Of a stretch of 64,000 bases of DNA, positions 26,205 to 36,800 are shown one piece after another (the stretch's first letter is position 1; the number at the start of each line of letters is the position of its first letter). The notes under the pieces were generated by a model. That model was not told the DNA's origin. It did not search any database and saw only the letters and a program-made list of their open reading frames with translations. Source of the stretch: Verrucomicrobiales bacterium (GTDB lineage Bacteria > Verrucomicrobiota > Verrucomicrobiia > Limisphaerales > J093); the NCBI GenBank assembly GCA_024233305.1, contig JACKPV010000039.1, forward strand, positions 40,258 through 104,257, written 5' to 3'. The position numbers and the translations under genes are program-made.

Positions 26205-28954
26205 GGCGCCTGGGGACCGGTGATGGAAGACGTTTCGCCGGCGGGCCGGGCGCCGGTGCGCTTGAGGTGCATCCCGCGCCGGTTGAGCCAGGCGAGCAAC
26301 GTGGGAAGGAAAGTCAGTCCGGCGAGCATGCACGTGGCCGTGCCGACCGCCATTAATTCGCCGAGACTCGCAATGCCCTGATGCTTCGCGATCATCAGAC
26401 TGCCGAAGCCAAGGATGGTGGTCAGGGCCGAGAGCAGCACCGCCTTGCCTGTGCTGCGGGCCAGGATGCACGGATCCTCCTCCTCCACGCAGCGGTTCAG
26501 GATGTGAATCCCGTTGGTCACGCCCACGCCAACCACCAGGGGGAGCGTCATGATGTTGGCGGGGTTGAAGGGCAGCCCCTGCCAGCCCATCCAGCCCCCC
26601 AGCCAGATCATTCCCAGCGCGACGGGCACCAGGGCAAGCACCACCGCCGACACGCGGCGGAAGTGGATGAACACCATGACGGCGATCGCCAGCGAGGCGT
26701 AACCCGCCGCTTCGATGTAGCTGTCGCGGAGCAGTGTGGTGTATTCGAGCAGCTGCACCGGCGTGCCGGTCACGTTGGGCGCAACGGTCCGCACCTCCGC
26801 GAGAAAACGTTCCTGGCCCTCGCGTTCCCAGAGGTCCAGCGTGGAACTGACCATGATCAGGTAGATGTCGCCGCTGCGACTGACAAACCGGTGGCGGAGG
26901 GGCCGGGGGATGTCCTCGATCCGCAACGCCGACGAGGCGTCCTGATGTTTGATGGCGGTGAAGGTGTCGCGCAGATCCGCCAACAAGGCCCGCTGGAACT
27001 GGCCCAGCTTGAGAGACGCGGACTCGCCCGGACGACCAGCGATGAGCAGGCGGAGGCGTTGCATCGAATTTCGCGCGTCGCGCAGGCCGGCCGAGATTTC
27101 GGGTTCGCCTTCGTTGGCGCTGATCGTGGCTCCCAACCCGAGATACGCCTGCAAGCTCTGCAGCGTGCGGCGGAGTTCGCCGAGGTTGACGGGTTCAGGA
27201 TCCGGCTCGGCGAAATCGATGCCCTCGAGCTGGCGTTTCACCTCGCGGATGGCGGCCAGCTTGGGTTCCTGGTCACTGCCCATGAAGCTGGCCATGGAAT
27301 CCACCGCCCCCACGGATGGCAGGGCCCGCAGCTTCGGCTCGAGTTCGCGCGCCTCGGCGATCGAGTCGACCATCACCGAGCCGAACAGGACCGACCGGCT
27401 GTCGCTGGCGATCAGCTTGTGCTCGTAGACGACCGAGGAGAGTCCCTCGGACTGGAGGTTGAGCAGGTTGTAGTCGAAGAAGACCTTGGGAAACTGCCAG
27501 AACGAAAACGCCGTGACCACGATGGCCGCGCCCATCACCCAGCCGGGTCGCTCCATCCACAGGCGCTCGAGGCGGGCCCGGTGTTCGTGGCCCTTCGCCG
27601 GCAGGTGATCCAACAGGTTCTGCCGCCCGCGCAGCAGCAGGACCGGCAGCAGGGTGATCATCGGCGCCAAGGACACCAGCAGACCGCAGCCGCTGATGAT
27701 CCCCATCTCGCGGATGCCCTTGAAATCGGTGATCCCCATCGCCAGAAAGGCCACCGACGTCGTCAGGGCGCCGGTGAAGATGCCCTGCCCGGTGTTGACC
27801 ATCGCCTTCTCGATGGCTTCCTGCTCCGTATGGCCGTGGCGCAGTTCCTCTTCGTAACGCGTCACCAGGTGGATGCCGAAATCGATCGCCAGCCCGACCA
27901 GAATGGGCAGGAACGTGATCGTGAGGATGTTCAAATGACCGATGGTGAGGGTGGTGAAACCCATCGTGTAGGCCAGCCCCACCACCAGGCATGCCATTGC
28001 CTTCATCGGCCGGCCCGTCTCCCGGTAGCCGTAAATGAACAGCAACCCGCAAAGCACCAGCGCCACGACGGTCGCGGTGGTCATGTCGCGTTGGGATTGG
28101 GCCATCTCGTCGACCTCGAGCACGGGCTCGCCGGTGATTCCCACGTTGACCCCCGGCACCTCGCCGCGCGTGGCCTGGATGAGGTCCCGGAAGCGGTGGA
28201 CGGCCCGCTCGTTCAACTGCTGGTTGAGCGCCCGCGCCGTAACGAGGTAAATGCGATTCGACGCGAAAGTGATGTAGAGACTGCTTTCGGCTTCCGCGCC
28301 GCCATCGAACAGGGCGGTGACCCCCGGCGAAGGCGGCGTGCCGGGGCGGGTCAGGGCGTCGGCCGCCTGGTCGGCGATCCGCGACAGCGCAGGCAACGCC
28401 GTCAGGAGGCTCTGTTGGTCCTCCGCATTGGCGTTCTCCGCCGCCCGAAACTCGCCGAGCACCATGCCGAACAGCGAGTTCAGGTTGGTCACCTGGGAAA
28501 AACGCTGGAGCACCGGCCGCGCCTGGGCCAGGCGATCCGCCATTTCATGCAGGATGACCTCGTTGGTGACGAACAGCAGCGCCTTCGGGCCCATCATCTT
28601 CAGGTCGCCCTTGTAGAAGACGTCGGTGAACAGGTTCGTCTCCCCTTCCAGCCGGGCCCCCAATCGCTCGACAAACTGCCGGTTCTTCTCGATGTCCCCG
28701 CTCTCGACGACGGCCACCAGTTCGTTCTGCGCGTTGAACTGGTTCAGAAAACGGAGGTACTCCTGTCGCGACGGCCGGTCGTTGTCCACCAGGTCGTCGC
28801 GATTGGTGCTGAACTCGAGGTGCTGGACCGTGAACAGGATCGAGACCAGGAAAAGCACCGCCTGCGGATAGAAAAACCACCGCGGGTGATGATATACCCC
28901 CCGGGCCAGGCGCTGCAGCGCGCGGCCGATCCACGAGCCGGACGACGCGCTCAT
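26201..28954 (-). CDS. RND/MMPL-family transporter (HpnN-like)
   Basis: Inner-membrane transporter of 917 residues with about 12 transmembrane helices in two blocks. An N-terminal helix (FFYPQAVLFLVSILFT) is followed by a large periplasmic domain, five helices (ATVVALVLCGLLFIYGY; MACLVVGLAYTMGFTTL; FLPILVGLAIDFGIH), a second periplasmic domain and a second helix block. The motif LAIDFGIHL...RYEEE, with its Asp and Glu, is where proton coupling occurs in this family. Hopanoid- and lipid-exporting members (HpnN, MmpL) are the closest by pattern. The stop codon lies within the end of repeat copy B. Confidence 0.87.
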   Translation of the reverse strand: MSASSGSWIGRALQRLARGVYHHPRWFFYPQAVLFLVSILFTVQHLEFSTNRDDLVDNDRPSRQEYLRFLNQFNAQNELVAVVESGDIEKNRQFVERLGARLEGETNLFTDVFYKGDLKMMGPKALLFVTNEVILHEMADRLAQARPVLQRFSQVTNLNSLFGMVLGEFRAAENANAEDQQSLLTALPALSRIADQAADALTRPGTPPSPGVTALFDGGAEAESSLYITFASNRIYLVTARALNQQLNERAVHRFRDLIQATRGEVPGVNVGITGEPVLEVDEMAQSQRDMTTATVVALVLCGLLFIYGYRETGRPMKAMACLVVGLAYTMGFTTLTIGHLNILTITFLPILVGLAIDFGIHLVTRYEEELRHGHTEQEAIEKAMVNTGQGIFTGALTTSVAFLAMGITDFKGIREMGIISGCGLLVSLAPMITLLPVLLLRGRQNLLDHLPAKGHEHRARLERLWMERPGWVMGAAIVVTAFSFWQFPKVFFDYNLLNLQSEGLSSVVYEHKLIASDSRSVLFGSVMVDSIAEARELEPKLRALPSVGAVDSMASFMGSDQEPKLAAIREVKRQLEGIDFAEPDPEPVNLGELRRTLQSLQAYLGLGATISANEGEPEISAGLRDARNSMQRLRLLIAGRPGESASLKLGQFQRALLADLRDTFTAIKHQDASSALRIEDIPRPLRHRFVSRSGDIYLIMVSSTLDLWEREGQERFLAEVRTVAPNVTGTPVQLLEYTTLLRDSYIEAAGYASLAIAVMVFIHFRRVSAVVLALVPVALGMIWLGGWMGWQGLPFNPANIMTLPLVVGVGVTNGIHILNRCVEEEDPCILARSTGKAVLLSALTTILGFGSLMIAKHQGIASLGELMAVGTATCMLAGLTFLPTLLAWLNRRGMHLKRTGARPAGETSSITGPQAP

Positions 28955-29005
28955 GGCTGTCGGCGGCCGGCGACACGAGCCGTCCCCGGGGGGCGCCGCA
29001 CGCTT

Positions 29006-29749
29006 TCAGTCGGCGTCGGATTCGTCCGGGAACTCGGCATTGCTGTAGACTTCCTTGACGTCGTCGTGGTCCTCGAGCGCCTCGATGAGCCGGTTCACGT
29101 CCGCGATGTCCGAGCGCGAGGACACCGGGCTGCTCAACGTCGGCAGGTAGGTGACCTCCGCGCTTTCGCAGCGAATTCCCTTCGCTTCGAACGCCTGATG
29201 CACCGCCTCAAAGCGGGCCGGTTCGGCCAGGACCTCGTAGACGTCCGCCTCGGCCTTGAAATCCTCGGCGCCCGCCTCGAGGGCCAGCTCCATCACCTTG
29301 TCTTCCTCCGCGGATTCCCGCGCGACCAGGATCTGGCCCTTGCGCTGGAACAACCGGGAAACCGCGCCGGTCGTCGCGATGTTCCCGTTGTTCCGGGTAA
29401 GAATGGCCCGGATTTCCGAGGCAGCCCGGTTGCGGTTGTCGGTGGTCACCTCGACCAGAATGCCCACGCCGGCCGGTCCGAAAACCTCGTAGGTCAACTC
29501 CTCGAAGGCGTCCGCACCGCCCTCGCCCGTGCCCTTCTTGATGGCGCGCTCGATGTTGTCCGCGGGCAGACTGGCCCGGCGGCATTTCAGCAGCACCATG
29601 CGCAACCGCGGATTGAGATCGGGATCACTGCCGCCCAAGCGCGCCGCGATCATCAACTCGCGCGCCAGCTTGGCGAAAATCTTCGATCGCTTGGCGTCAA
29701 TGGCGCCCTTGAAATGCTTGACCTTCGCCCACTTGCTGTGTCCGGCCAT
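29006..29749 (-). CDS. YebC/PmpR-family protein
   Basis: Conserved cytoplasmic protein of 247 residues. It begins MAGHSKWAKVKHFKGAIDAKRSKIFAKL and has the expected central GxGG region (GTGEGGADAFEELTYEVFGPAGVG). The two later domains follow as usual. Members have been described as transcriptional regulators and, more recently, as factors that relieve ribosome stalling at polyproline. The start is fixed by the family N-terminus. Confidence 0.95.
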   Translation of the reverse strand: MAGHSKWAKVKHFKGAIDAKRSKIFAKLARELMIAARLGGSDPDLNPRLRMVLLKCRRASLPADNIERAIKKGTGEGGADAFEELTYEVFGPAGVGILVEVTTDNRNRAASEIRAILTRNNGNIATTGAVSRLFQRKGQILVARESAEEDKVMELALEAGAEDFKAEADVYEVLAEPARFEAVHQAFEAKGIRCESAEVTYLPTLSSPVSSRSDIADVNRLIEALEDHDDVKEVYSNAEFPDESDAD

Positions 29750-30058
29750 AGGCTCAACTGCACACTGTTTCCGACTATAAAAGTCCCTTCCGCATCATTG
29801 CGAATGGCCGTGAAGTTAGCATTCCCGCCCGCGCTGTGAACAGGAAATGTCTCGGTCCGCCCCCCGCCCGGCGCCGGCCATGCGTGCGCAACTCAGGTTC
29901 GTCGGAGCGCGGATTTCATTCCGTTGCCCCCCGGCGGGAGGCGGGCTTGCTGCGGACCAAGCACCGCGGTGCGAAGAAGCGGAAAGGCGCACCAGCGTGC
30001 GCGAGTCCGCAGAGCACGCTGGCGTGGCTGCCCGGCTTGTGGCAGGGTCGCGCCGCTT
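29750..30058. other. gene-free stretch between divergent yebC and cyclophilin genes
   Basis: No gene is seen in 309 bases. The yebC-proximal end has a -10-like box (29774-29779). The cyclophilin-proximal end is GC-rich, with several short inverted repeats around GCGCACCAGCGTGCGC, which look like dispersed-repeat debris. Confidence 0.5.
29774..29804 (-). promoter_or_regulatory. candidate promoter of the yebC-like gene
   Basis: On the minus strand TATAGT (29779-29774) is preceded by TTCGCA (29804-29799) at 19 bp, slightly long for a sigma-70 promoter. The local AT content is high compared with the surroundings. Confidence 0.3.
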
Positions 30059-31249
30059 ATGACGTGCGGGCGATTTCTTCCGGCCAGCGCGGCGATGCTC
30101 AGCGTCGCCTGCGGGCTCCTGGCGTCCCTCCCGGCGGCCGCCCAGGAGAATGGCATCTACGCGGATTTCCAGACCAGCATGGGAACGTTCACCTGCCGGC
30201 TGGATCCCGTCCATGCCCCGCAGGCCACCGCCAACTTCATCGGACTCGCCACCGGCGCCCGCAACTGGATCGAGCCGGGCACCGGCGGCGTGCGCCGGGA
30301 ACCCTTCTACAACGGCGCTCCCTTCCACCGGGTCATCGACGGGTTCATGATCCAGGGCGGCTCGCCCAACGGCCAGGGCACCGACAATCCCGGTTTCGTC
30401 TTCCCGGACGAGTTCGATCCCGCGCAGCGCCATGACGCCCCCGGCGTCCTGTCGATGGCCAACTCCGGTCCCGACTCGAACGGCGCCCAGTTCTTCGTCA
30501 CGGTCGCGGCAACCCCCTGGCTCAACGACGTCCACACCATCCTGGGCCGGGTCAGCAGTGGGCAGGAAATCGTGAACGCCATCAGCAAAGTCGACACCGA
30601 CGCCGACGATCATCCGACCACGCCGGTGGTGCTCGAACACGTGACGATCCGCCGTGTCGGCGCCGAGGCGGAAGCGTTTGACATCGACGCGCAGGATCTG
30701 CCCGAGGTGGCCGCGGTGGCGTTGGGCATTCAACCGTCCGGGAACGGAGTGGCGTTGCGCTACGAAGGCGCCGTCTTCGCCGAGCACCTGCTGCGTTCCG
30801 CCACCGGGCTGGGAACCTGGACGGCCACCTCACTGGGCGTGCACCTGAGCGCCCCGGCTGACTGGACCATCGAGCGGGCCAACGAGGGAACCGCCGGTTT
30901 CTATTCCCTGACCCAGGTCCGCTACCCCGCCACCACGCGCGCCCCGCGGGACCTGACGGGCCGGGTGCTCGCCTTCGCATTCGCGGAGGGTCTGGGGGAC
31001 CTGACGGTGACCTTCGACGCCCAGGGCGGAGGCGCCTTCGACTACAACGGCACGCCGGGGACGCTCCGAGGCTACAGCTGGAAGCAGGCGGTTTATCGGG
31101 GCGAATTGTGGCCCATCGAGTTCGATGGTCTGGTCCCGATGACCCTGCGCCTCAGCTTTGCCGACGAACAAACCGGCACCTTCAGCGGGACCGCCTACAC
31201 GCAGCCAACGATCAGCGTCAGCGGCAGTTTCAGCCTCGGCCAGCCGTAG
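30059..31249 (+). CDS. secreted cyclophilin-type peptidyl-prolyl isomerase with C-terminal extension
   Basis: Exported foldase of 396 residues. A signal peptide (MLSVACGLLASLPAAAQE) leads into a cyclophilin domain (about residues 30-205), with the active-site pieces PFHRVIDGFMIQGGSPNG, NGAQFFVT and the later W-x-N (TPWLNDVHTILGRV). It isomerises Xaa-Pro bonds of proteins in the periplasm. The remaining 190 residues form a beta-rich extension (VTFDAQGGGAFDYNGTPG..., ending SVSGSFSLGQP) that is not part of the enzyme and may bind a surface partner. The ATG at 30059 was chosen because it opens the signal peptide. Confidence 0.85.
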   Translation: MTCGRFLPASAAMLSVACGLLASLPAAAQENGIYADFQTSMGTFTCRLDPVHAPQATANFIGLATGARNWIEPGTGGVRREPFYNGAPFHRVIDGFMIQGGSPNGQGTDNPGFVFPDEFDPAQRHDAPGVLSMANSGPDSNGAQFFVTVAATPWLNDVHTILGRVSSGQEIVNAISKVDTDADDHPTTPVVLEHVTIRRVGAEAEAFDIDAQDLPEVAAVALGIQPSGNGVALRYEGAVFAEHLLRSATGLGTWTATSLGVHLSAPADWTIERANEGTAGFYSLTQVRYPATTRAPRDLTGRVLAFAFAEGLGDLTVTFDAQGGGAFDYNGTPGTLRGYSWKQAVYRGELWPIEFDGLVPMTLRLSFADEQTGTFSGTAYTQPTISVSGSFSLGQP

Positions 31250-31461
31250 GTCGACGCGCTGATCGACGGCCGCCGACAGTCGACCCGCCGTGGTTCTTAT
31301 GCGGGGCGGCGGCGCCGCCGGGTCGCCGGGTCCAGCCCGTGAGATTGTCATTTGCAATACCGCGGTGACGGTGTAGTCGTAGGCAGGTTGCTGAGGCGGG
31401 CAAACCGAATCCCACCGTTCCTTCCACCGGCGATTCACGCCCCGGCAGCCCGAAACAACGC

Positions 31462-32322
31462 ATGATGACAGCGAAAAGCGGGTACCTGATCGACATGGAC
31501 GGGGTGATCTACCGGGGCGGCCAGTTGATCCCCGGCGCGGACACCTTTGTCAACCGCCTCATCGAACAGGGGATTCCCTTCACGTTCCTCACCAACAACA
31601 GCCAGCGTTCGCGCCGTGACGTGGCCGCCAAGCTTCGGCAGATGGGCATTCAGGCCGAGCCCGGTCACGTCTACACCTGCGCCGACGCCACGGCCGGCTA
31701 CCTGGCCCGGCAGAAACCCCACGGCACCGCGTTCGTGATCGGCGAAGGGGGCCTGCTTACCGCCCTCCACGACCACGGGTTTGCGATCGTCGATAAACAG
31801 CCGGACTACGTGGTCATCGGGGAATGCCGCACCTACAACGCGGAATCCGTCGAGCAAGCCCTGAACCTGATCCTGCGCGGCGCCAAGTTCGTGGCCACCA
31901 ACCTTGACCCGAACTGCCCCACGCAATCCGGCACCCGCCCCGGCTGCGGCGCCCTCGTGGCCATGCTCGAGCAGGCCAGCGGAATCAAGGCCTTCAGTGT
32001 GGGCAAACCGAGTCCGGTCATGATGCGCGGCGCCCGCAAGACCCTCGGCTTGCGCGCGGGCCAGACCGTCATGATCGGCGACACCATGGACACCGACATC
32101 CTCGGCGCCACGCAGCTTGGCTACTACAGCGTGCTGGTGTTGACCGGGGTGACGAACCGCCAGGATCTCGGCCGTTTTGCCTATCAACCCGATGAAGTCG
32201 TAGCCTCGATCGAGGAACTCGATCACGAAGCCCTCGCCGCCAAGCTCGCGGCGCGTGATCCGGACGTGGCCTTCGACAGCGAGTTCATCAGCGTGGGTGA
32301 ACCGGCCGGGGACCGCGGCTGA
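31462..32322 (+). CDS. HAD-superfamily IIA phosphatase (NagD-like)
   Basis: Cytoplasmic phosphatase of 286 residues. Motif I is YLIDMDGVIYRGG (nucleophile Asp11, acid/base Asp13), motif II is FLTNNSQRSR and the later motif is VGKPSP with MIGDTMDTDILGA. Members of type IIA dephosphorylate nucleotides (UMP, GMP) and sugar phosphates. The C2 cap is of normal size. The gene is single and its neighbours give no hint of substrate. Confidence 0.92.
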   Translation: MMTAKSGYLIDMDGVIYRGGQLIPGADTFVNRLIEQGIPFTFLTNNSQRSRRDVAAKLRQMGIQAEPGHVYTCADATAGYLARQKPHGTAFVIGEGGLLTALHDHGFAIVDKQPDYVVIGECRTYNAESVEQALNLILRGAKFVATNLDPNCPTQSGTRPGCGALVAMLEQASGIKAFSVGKPSPVMMRGARKTLGLRAGQTVMIGDTMDTDILGATQLGYYSVLVLTGVTNRQDLGRFAYQPDEVVASIEELDHEALAAKLAARDPDVAFDSEFISVGEPAGDRG

Positions 32323-32547
32323 AAACCGATCCCTGCACGCTCGGCTGTCGCGGTGAGCAGGCTCTGAGGCTTTCCCGCGAGCCGTGGTCCGGACAGCGAG
32401 CATGAACCGCCCCGCGTCCACCGCGGTCCGCCGGGAGCCGGTCGGCGAATCCGTTCCCGCCACGCGACGTTCTCCGCCCCTGGCTCCTGGTTGGATCGCG
32501 CGAGACTGAAGCACCCCAACCACCGCCCAGGGCGCGGGGTCAAAACC

Positions 32548-33717
32548 ATGACCGACACCAGCCGACTGACACCACTGACCACCCGGTTCATGACAACCGG
32601 GCTGCCGGACAACACCCTTTCGACCCTGCTCGACGACAGTCCCGCGCGAGGTGATGCGGCCCCGTCCACGGATCGCGGCCAGTTACGCCGGGTTTTCAAC
32701 GCGCTCGTCGGCGATCGTTCACTCGCCGAACCCGTGACCTACCGGCTCGACCGGCAGATCGGCAAGGGCCGACAGGGGATCGTGTTCGAGGCGCATCGAC
32801 ATGGCTCGCGAGGCTGTGTCACCCGCCATGCGGTGAAGCTCTTCGACCCGGCCATCTACCGGGATGCGGAATCGTACTGGCAGGACATGGGGCGCATCGC
32901 GACGCAGGTCTCGCGACTGCAGTCCTGCGGTTCGCCGCAGATCGTCGGCTGCGATGCCTACCAGGAATCCGGCGGCGTGGGATGTCTGCAGATGGAACTC
33001 ATCAACGGGCTCAACCTGATGCAACTCCTCGATCCCGTTCGTTTCGGGGGGGTGCGCGCGCGGCGGAACTCGCGCGAATGGCGGCAGTTCCTCGGCGTGG
33101 TCTTCAACAGCTACGAAGACCGTCTCTGCGTCCAGCCCGGGGTGGCGGTTTACATCATGCGGCAGATGTTGCACGGTCTCGAGGCCCTGCATTCGGCGCA
33201 GTACCTCCACTGCGACATCAAACCGCTGAACGTGATGATCGACCTCTCGGGCTACGTGAAGCTGATCGATCTGGGCCGGGCGCACAGCGTCACCGATCCG
33301 TCCGGGCTGCTGCTCGGCACCCCGATGTACATGGCGCCCGAACTTCACGACCGCGCCCTGCCTTCGGTCCAGGCGGACATCTACAGCGTGGGGCTCGTCG
33401 GGCTCGAGCTGCTGAGCGGTCGGCGCCTGCTCGAATCCGCGGTCGCCGCCGGCGGCAGCCTGCGCGAGGCGAAGGCCACCCTGCCGCAACGCTTCGAAGC
33501 CACGCTGCCGCCCTACGTCCGGTGCAATCGGGAGCTGATCACCATCCTGCGCCGCTTCCTCCATCCCGACCCGCAGGCCCGCTTCCCCAGCGTCCAGGCC
33601 GCCGAGACCAGCGCCGAAGGCCTCGCGATGGTGCACCGGCAGCTGACGCGCATGGACATTGACACCGACTACCGCCGCGATCTCGCCGCCTACGTCCAAC
33701 AAGCGGTCGCCTTCTGA
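32548..33717 (+). CDS. Hanks-type Ser/Thr protein kinase
   Basis: Kinase of 389 residues without a membrane segment. The glycine loop is IGKGRQGIVFEA (about 71-82), the ATP Lys is Lys97 in RHAVKLFD, the catalytic loop is HCDIKPLNVM (Asp223, Asn228) and the metal-binding motif is DLG instead of DFG (Asp241). The activation segment ends in GTPMYMAPE and the helix DIYSVGLVGLELLSG follows. All essential residues are present, although HRD is HCD, so it lacks the activating Arg and may be constitutive. An insertion after the C-helix (about 165-190) is not in the usual kinases. I chose the ATG at 32548; a longer N-terminus is possible. Confidence 0.88.
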   Translation: MTDTSRLTPLTTRFMTTGLPDNTLSTLLDDSPARGDAAPSTDRGQLRRVFNALVGDRSLAEPVTYRLDRQIGKGRQGIVFEAHRHGSRGCVTRHAVKLFDPAIYRDAESYWQDMGRIATQVSRLQSCGSPQIVGCDAYQESGGVGCLQMELINGLNLMQLLDPVRFGGVRARRNSREWRQFLGVVFNSYEDRLCVQPGVAVYIMRQMLHGLEALHSAQYLHCDIKPLNVMIDLSGYVKLIDLGRAHSVTDPSGLLLGTPMYMAPELHDRALPSVQADIYSVGLVGLELLSGRRLLESAVAAGGSLREAKATLPQRFEATLPPYVRCNRELITILRRFLHPDPQARFPSVQAAETSAEGLAMVHRQLTRMDIDTDYRRDLAAYVQQAVAF

Positions 33718-33775
33718 GCGCACGCCGACGGCATCCCCGCCCGCGGCCGGACCGGCCCCGAAACGTGCGCTTTGC

Positions 33776-33826
33776 CTCAGCCGTATCGATTCAACCCGAT
33801 CGGCAGTTGGAATCGATGCGGCTCAG
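33776..33826. repeat. 51-bp minimal version of the palindromic repeat (copy D)
   Basis: It consists only of the two outer ends of the 202-bp element: CTCAGCCGTATCGATTCAAC and the reverse complement of CTGAGCCGCATCGATTCCAA, joined by about 11 bases. The core is missing. It lies between the convergent kinase and heme-protein genes. Confidence 0.75.
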
Positions 33827-33884
33827 CGCCCGGGAAACCGCGGCCGCCGCCAGCACACCAAGGTCCGGACGCCGGCGGTGATGG

Positions 33885-36800
33885 CTATTTCGGTTGCTGG
33901 AGGTAGGCCAGCAGATCGGCGACGTCCTGGAGCGAAAGGCCGGCTTCGAGTCCCTCGGGCATCAACGACAGTCCGCTGGAGGTCAGCTCAGCGATACGCT
34001 CCCGCGCGATGGTGTAGTCCACGCCGCCGGCCGCCCGAAGGCTCACGGTGGCTTCCGTTTCGCTGGTGATGATGCCCGAATAGACCTCGTCGTCGGTGTC
34101 CTCGATCGTGTAGTTGAGATACTCGAGGTTTACCGCGGCATTGGGATCCAGGATGTCCGACAGGAGTGTTGCGGCGCCTTTGCGCGAAATCTCGGTCAGA
34201 TCGGGGCCCACGGCGAAACCGGTCGAGCCCATCGTGTGGCAGGTGGCACACAGGTTGTCGTAGTGCTTCCGCCCGCGTTCCGGATCCCCGGCCAGCCGGG
34301 TCGCCGGCTGCATCTGCCGCAACACCTCGCCCCGGGTCACGATCCCGGCGTCCGTAAACAACGCCTCGGCGCGACGGCGGACGGTCTCGTCATCGGACCA
34401 GAGGAGCCGGCGCCGACGTTCCAGATCGAGGTTCAATTGGCCCATCTGCAGGCGGCCGGTCTCCAGCGCGGTAAGCAGGAGGTCATGGTTTGCGGCCCGG
34501 TAGACCAGGTAATCGGAGGCCTGCGACCGGGCTTCCCGGCTCAGGGTCTTCCACTTGGCGATCAGCGTGTCCGCGACGACCGGGTCGAGTTGTTGGACGA
34601 GTTGATCCAGAGCGGCGCGTTGGAGTTCGCGCGGCTCGCGGAAATCGAGCCGGGCGAACAGCAGATCCCGTCGCGCGCCAAACGGGCTGAAGCGCAGCAG
34701 GCCAAGCCGGGCCAGCCGGTCGTCCACGGAGGCGGAACGGTCTTCGACCACCCTGCGGGCGGCCTCAAGCAGGTGGGCTTGTTCCGCGCCCACCGGCAAC
34801 CCCAGGTGACTGCGCGTTTCCCATACCTGGGTCAGCAGCCGGATGGAATCGGTCCCTTGTAGCCGGCGCAAACTCAGCTCGATCCGCGCTCGCTGCGCCT
34901 CGGGGAATCCACCCGAACGATCGCGCCGCAAACCGGCATTGAATCCGCTCAGCAGCGCGAGGGCATCCGGCTCGGAACGCCCGGCGGCCTGGTCCGTGGA
35001 TTGCAGGATCGCGGCAACCTCCGGCCATCGCCGCCGCGCGCCCACCAACTCGCCCAGCTCGTTCAGCAGCGCGGTCCGGGCCGACGTCCCCGCGACACCC
35101 GAACCGGCGGGCAGTGCCGGTCGGGCGAGGATCGCGTCGATGAGCGGCGTCGGGGCCCGGGCGGCGCACGTGAGAACCGCGAACCGGCTCCACTCGAAGG
35201 TCCCATCCTGATCCAGGACGTCGAGCATCGCGCCCAATACGCGGTCACCAAGTCCGGGCGGATCCGCCCACGGCAAGGTTCCCAGGCTCAACACCGCCTG
35301 CATGCGCACCCGGGCCACCGGATCGCGGGTCAGCGCCAGCGCGGCGTCGATGCGGGCGGGCGAGGCGTTCAATCCCTGCTCGGCCAGGATCAAGGCGTTT
35401 TCCCTCACCCCTTCATGCGGATCATGCAGCGCCGACAACAACAGGTCCTCGGTCAGACAGCCAGCCACGCCTGCGGTGGCCACGGCCGGTTTGAGCCCGT
35501 GCAAGGTCCAAAGGGCGTGGACGCGCGCTTTCGGATTGGCGCTCGTGCGGGCGAGGTTGCGAAGCAGCGGCGCCGAACGAGGGTCGTTCCAATCCACGAG
35601 CAACCGCTGCGCCGTGTCGCGCCACCACTTGTTGGGATGGGCCAGGTGTCCCACGACTGTTGCCAGGTCGTCGCGTGGGAATTCCGGTTTCACTCGGGGC
35701 AGCCCCCCTTGCGGAGCAATCCGGTAGATCCGGCCCTGATTCGTGCCCGCGTAAAGGTCCATGTCCTTTTCGAGTTCGTCAGGGATCCACTCGGGGTGCT
35801 CGATGACGGCGCGATACATGTCGACGACGTAGAGGGCGCCGTCCGGACCCACGCGCAGGTTTACCGGGCGGCTGTGGCGGTCCGCGGTGGCCAGGAAATC
35901 AACCTTCTCCCGGCCGCGCCCCGCCAGAAAACCCGGGCCGTCCGGGCGCAGCACATCCCGATGCACGAGGTTCATCACGGAGTCGGCAACCAGGAGGTTC
36001 CCGTTGAACTCCTCGGGGAACGCGCCGCCGCCGTAGAAGGTGATGCCGCACGAACATGAGAAGTAGCCCGATTGCTCGGGATGATTGAGCCGCGCCTCCT
36101 GTTTGCCGATGGGATAGGCGCGGTCGAGGCTGCCGGTCTTGTGGTCCGAGATGTCCGGATTCGTGCGGGGACTGAGCTGCGGGTGGGGATCGAGGTAGCG
36201 GTTCGGAAAGACCAGGTGGTTCACGTGCTTGAGATTGTGGGTCGTAAACACGTGCCCCCAATCGTCCAGCGCCACCGCAAACCCCGTCGTGGTCCGGCCG
36301 AAGAACTCGAAGCGCTTCCCGCCCAGGTCGAACTTCATGTCGCGATGCAGCAAGGGGAACTTCTCGTCCGGGCGGTCCGGCCAGAAGATGGCGCCCGAAT
36401 TGCCGCCGTTGCCCGCGTAAATCCAGTTGTCGAGTCCGTGGATGAGGCCGTTGAAGTTGTGCTGCGCATTGCCCACCGTGAAACCCGAAACGAGCACTTC
36501 CCGGATGTCGGCGCGGTTATCCCCGTCGCTGTCCTTGACGAACAGCAGATGCGGCGGGGAAGCCACCAGCCAGCCGTCGCGATACGGCAGAATCGAGTTG
36601 GCGTACTGAAACCGGTCCGCGAACACCGTGCGGCGGTCGTAGATGCCGTCCTCGTCGGCGTCCTCAAGGAGCACGAGCCGCCCGGGGTATTCCGCCTCGA
36701 CCTCGGAAGCGAAGGGATACCCGCCCATTTCGATCACGAACGCGCGCCCCCGCTCGTCGAACTGCAGGTCGACCGGGTCCTGCACGATCGGTTCTCCGGC

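Noticed and set aside
26381..29839. Plus-strand frame of about 1150 residues opposite the RND transporter and yebC
   Set aside because: Both genes on the other strand are well supported; the frame is His/Arg/Gln-rich and carries no domain.
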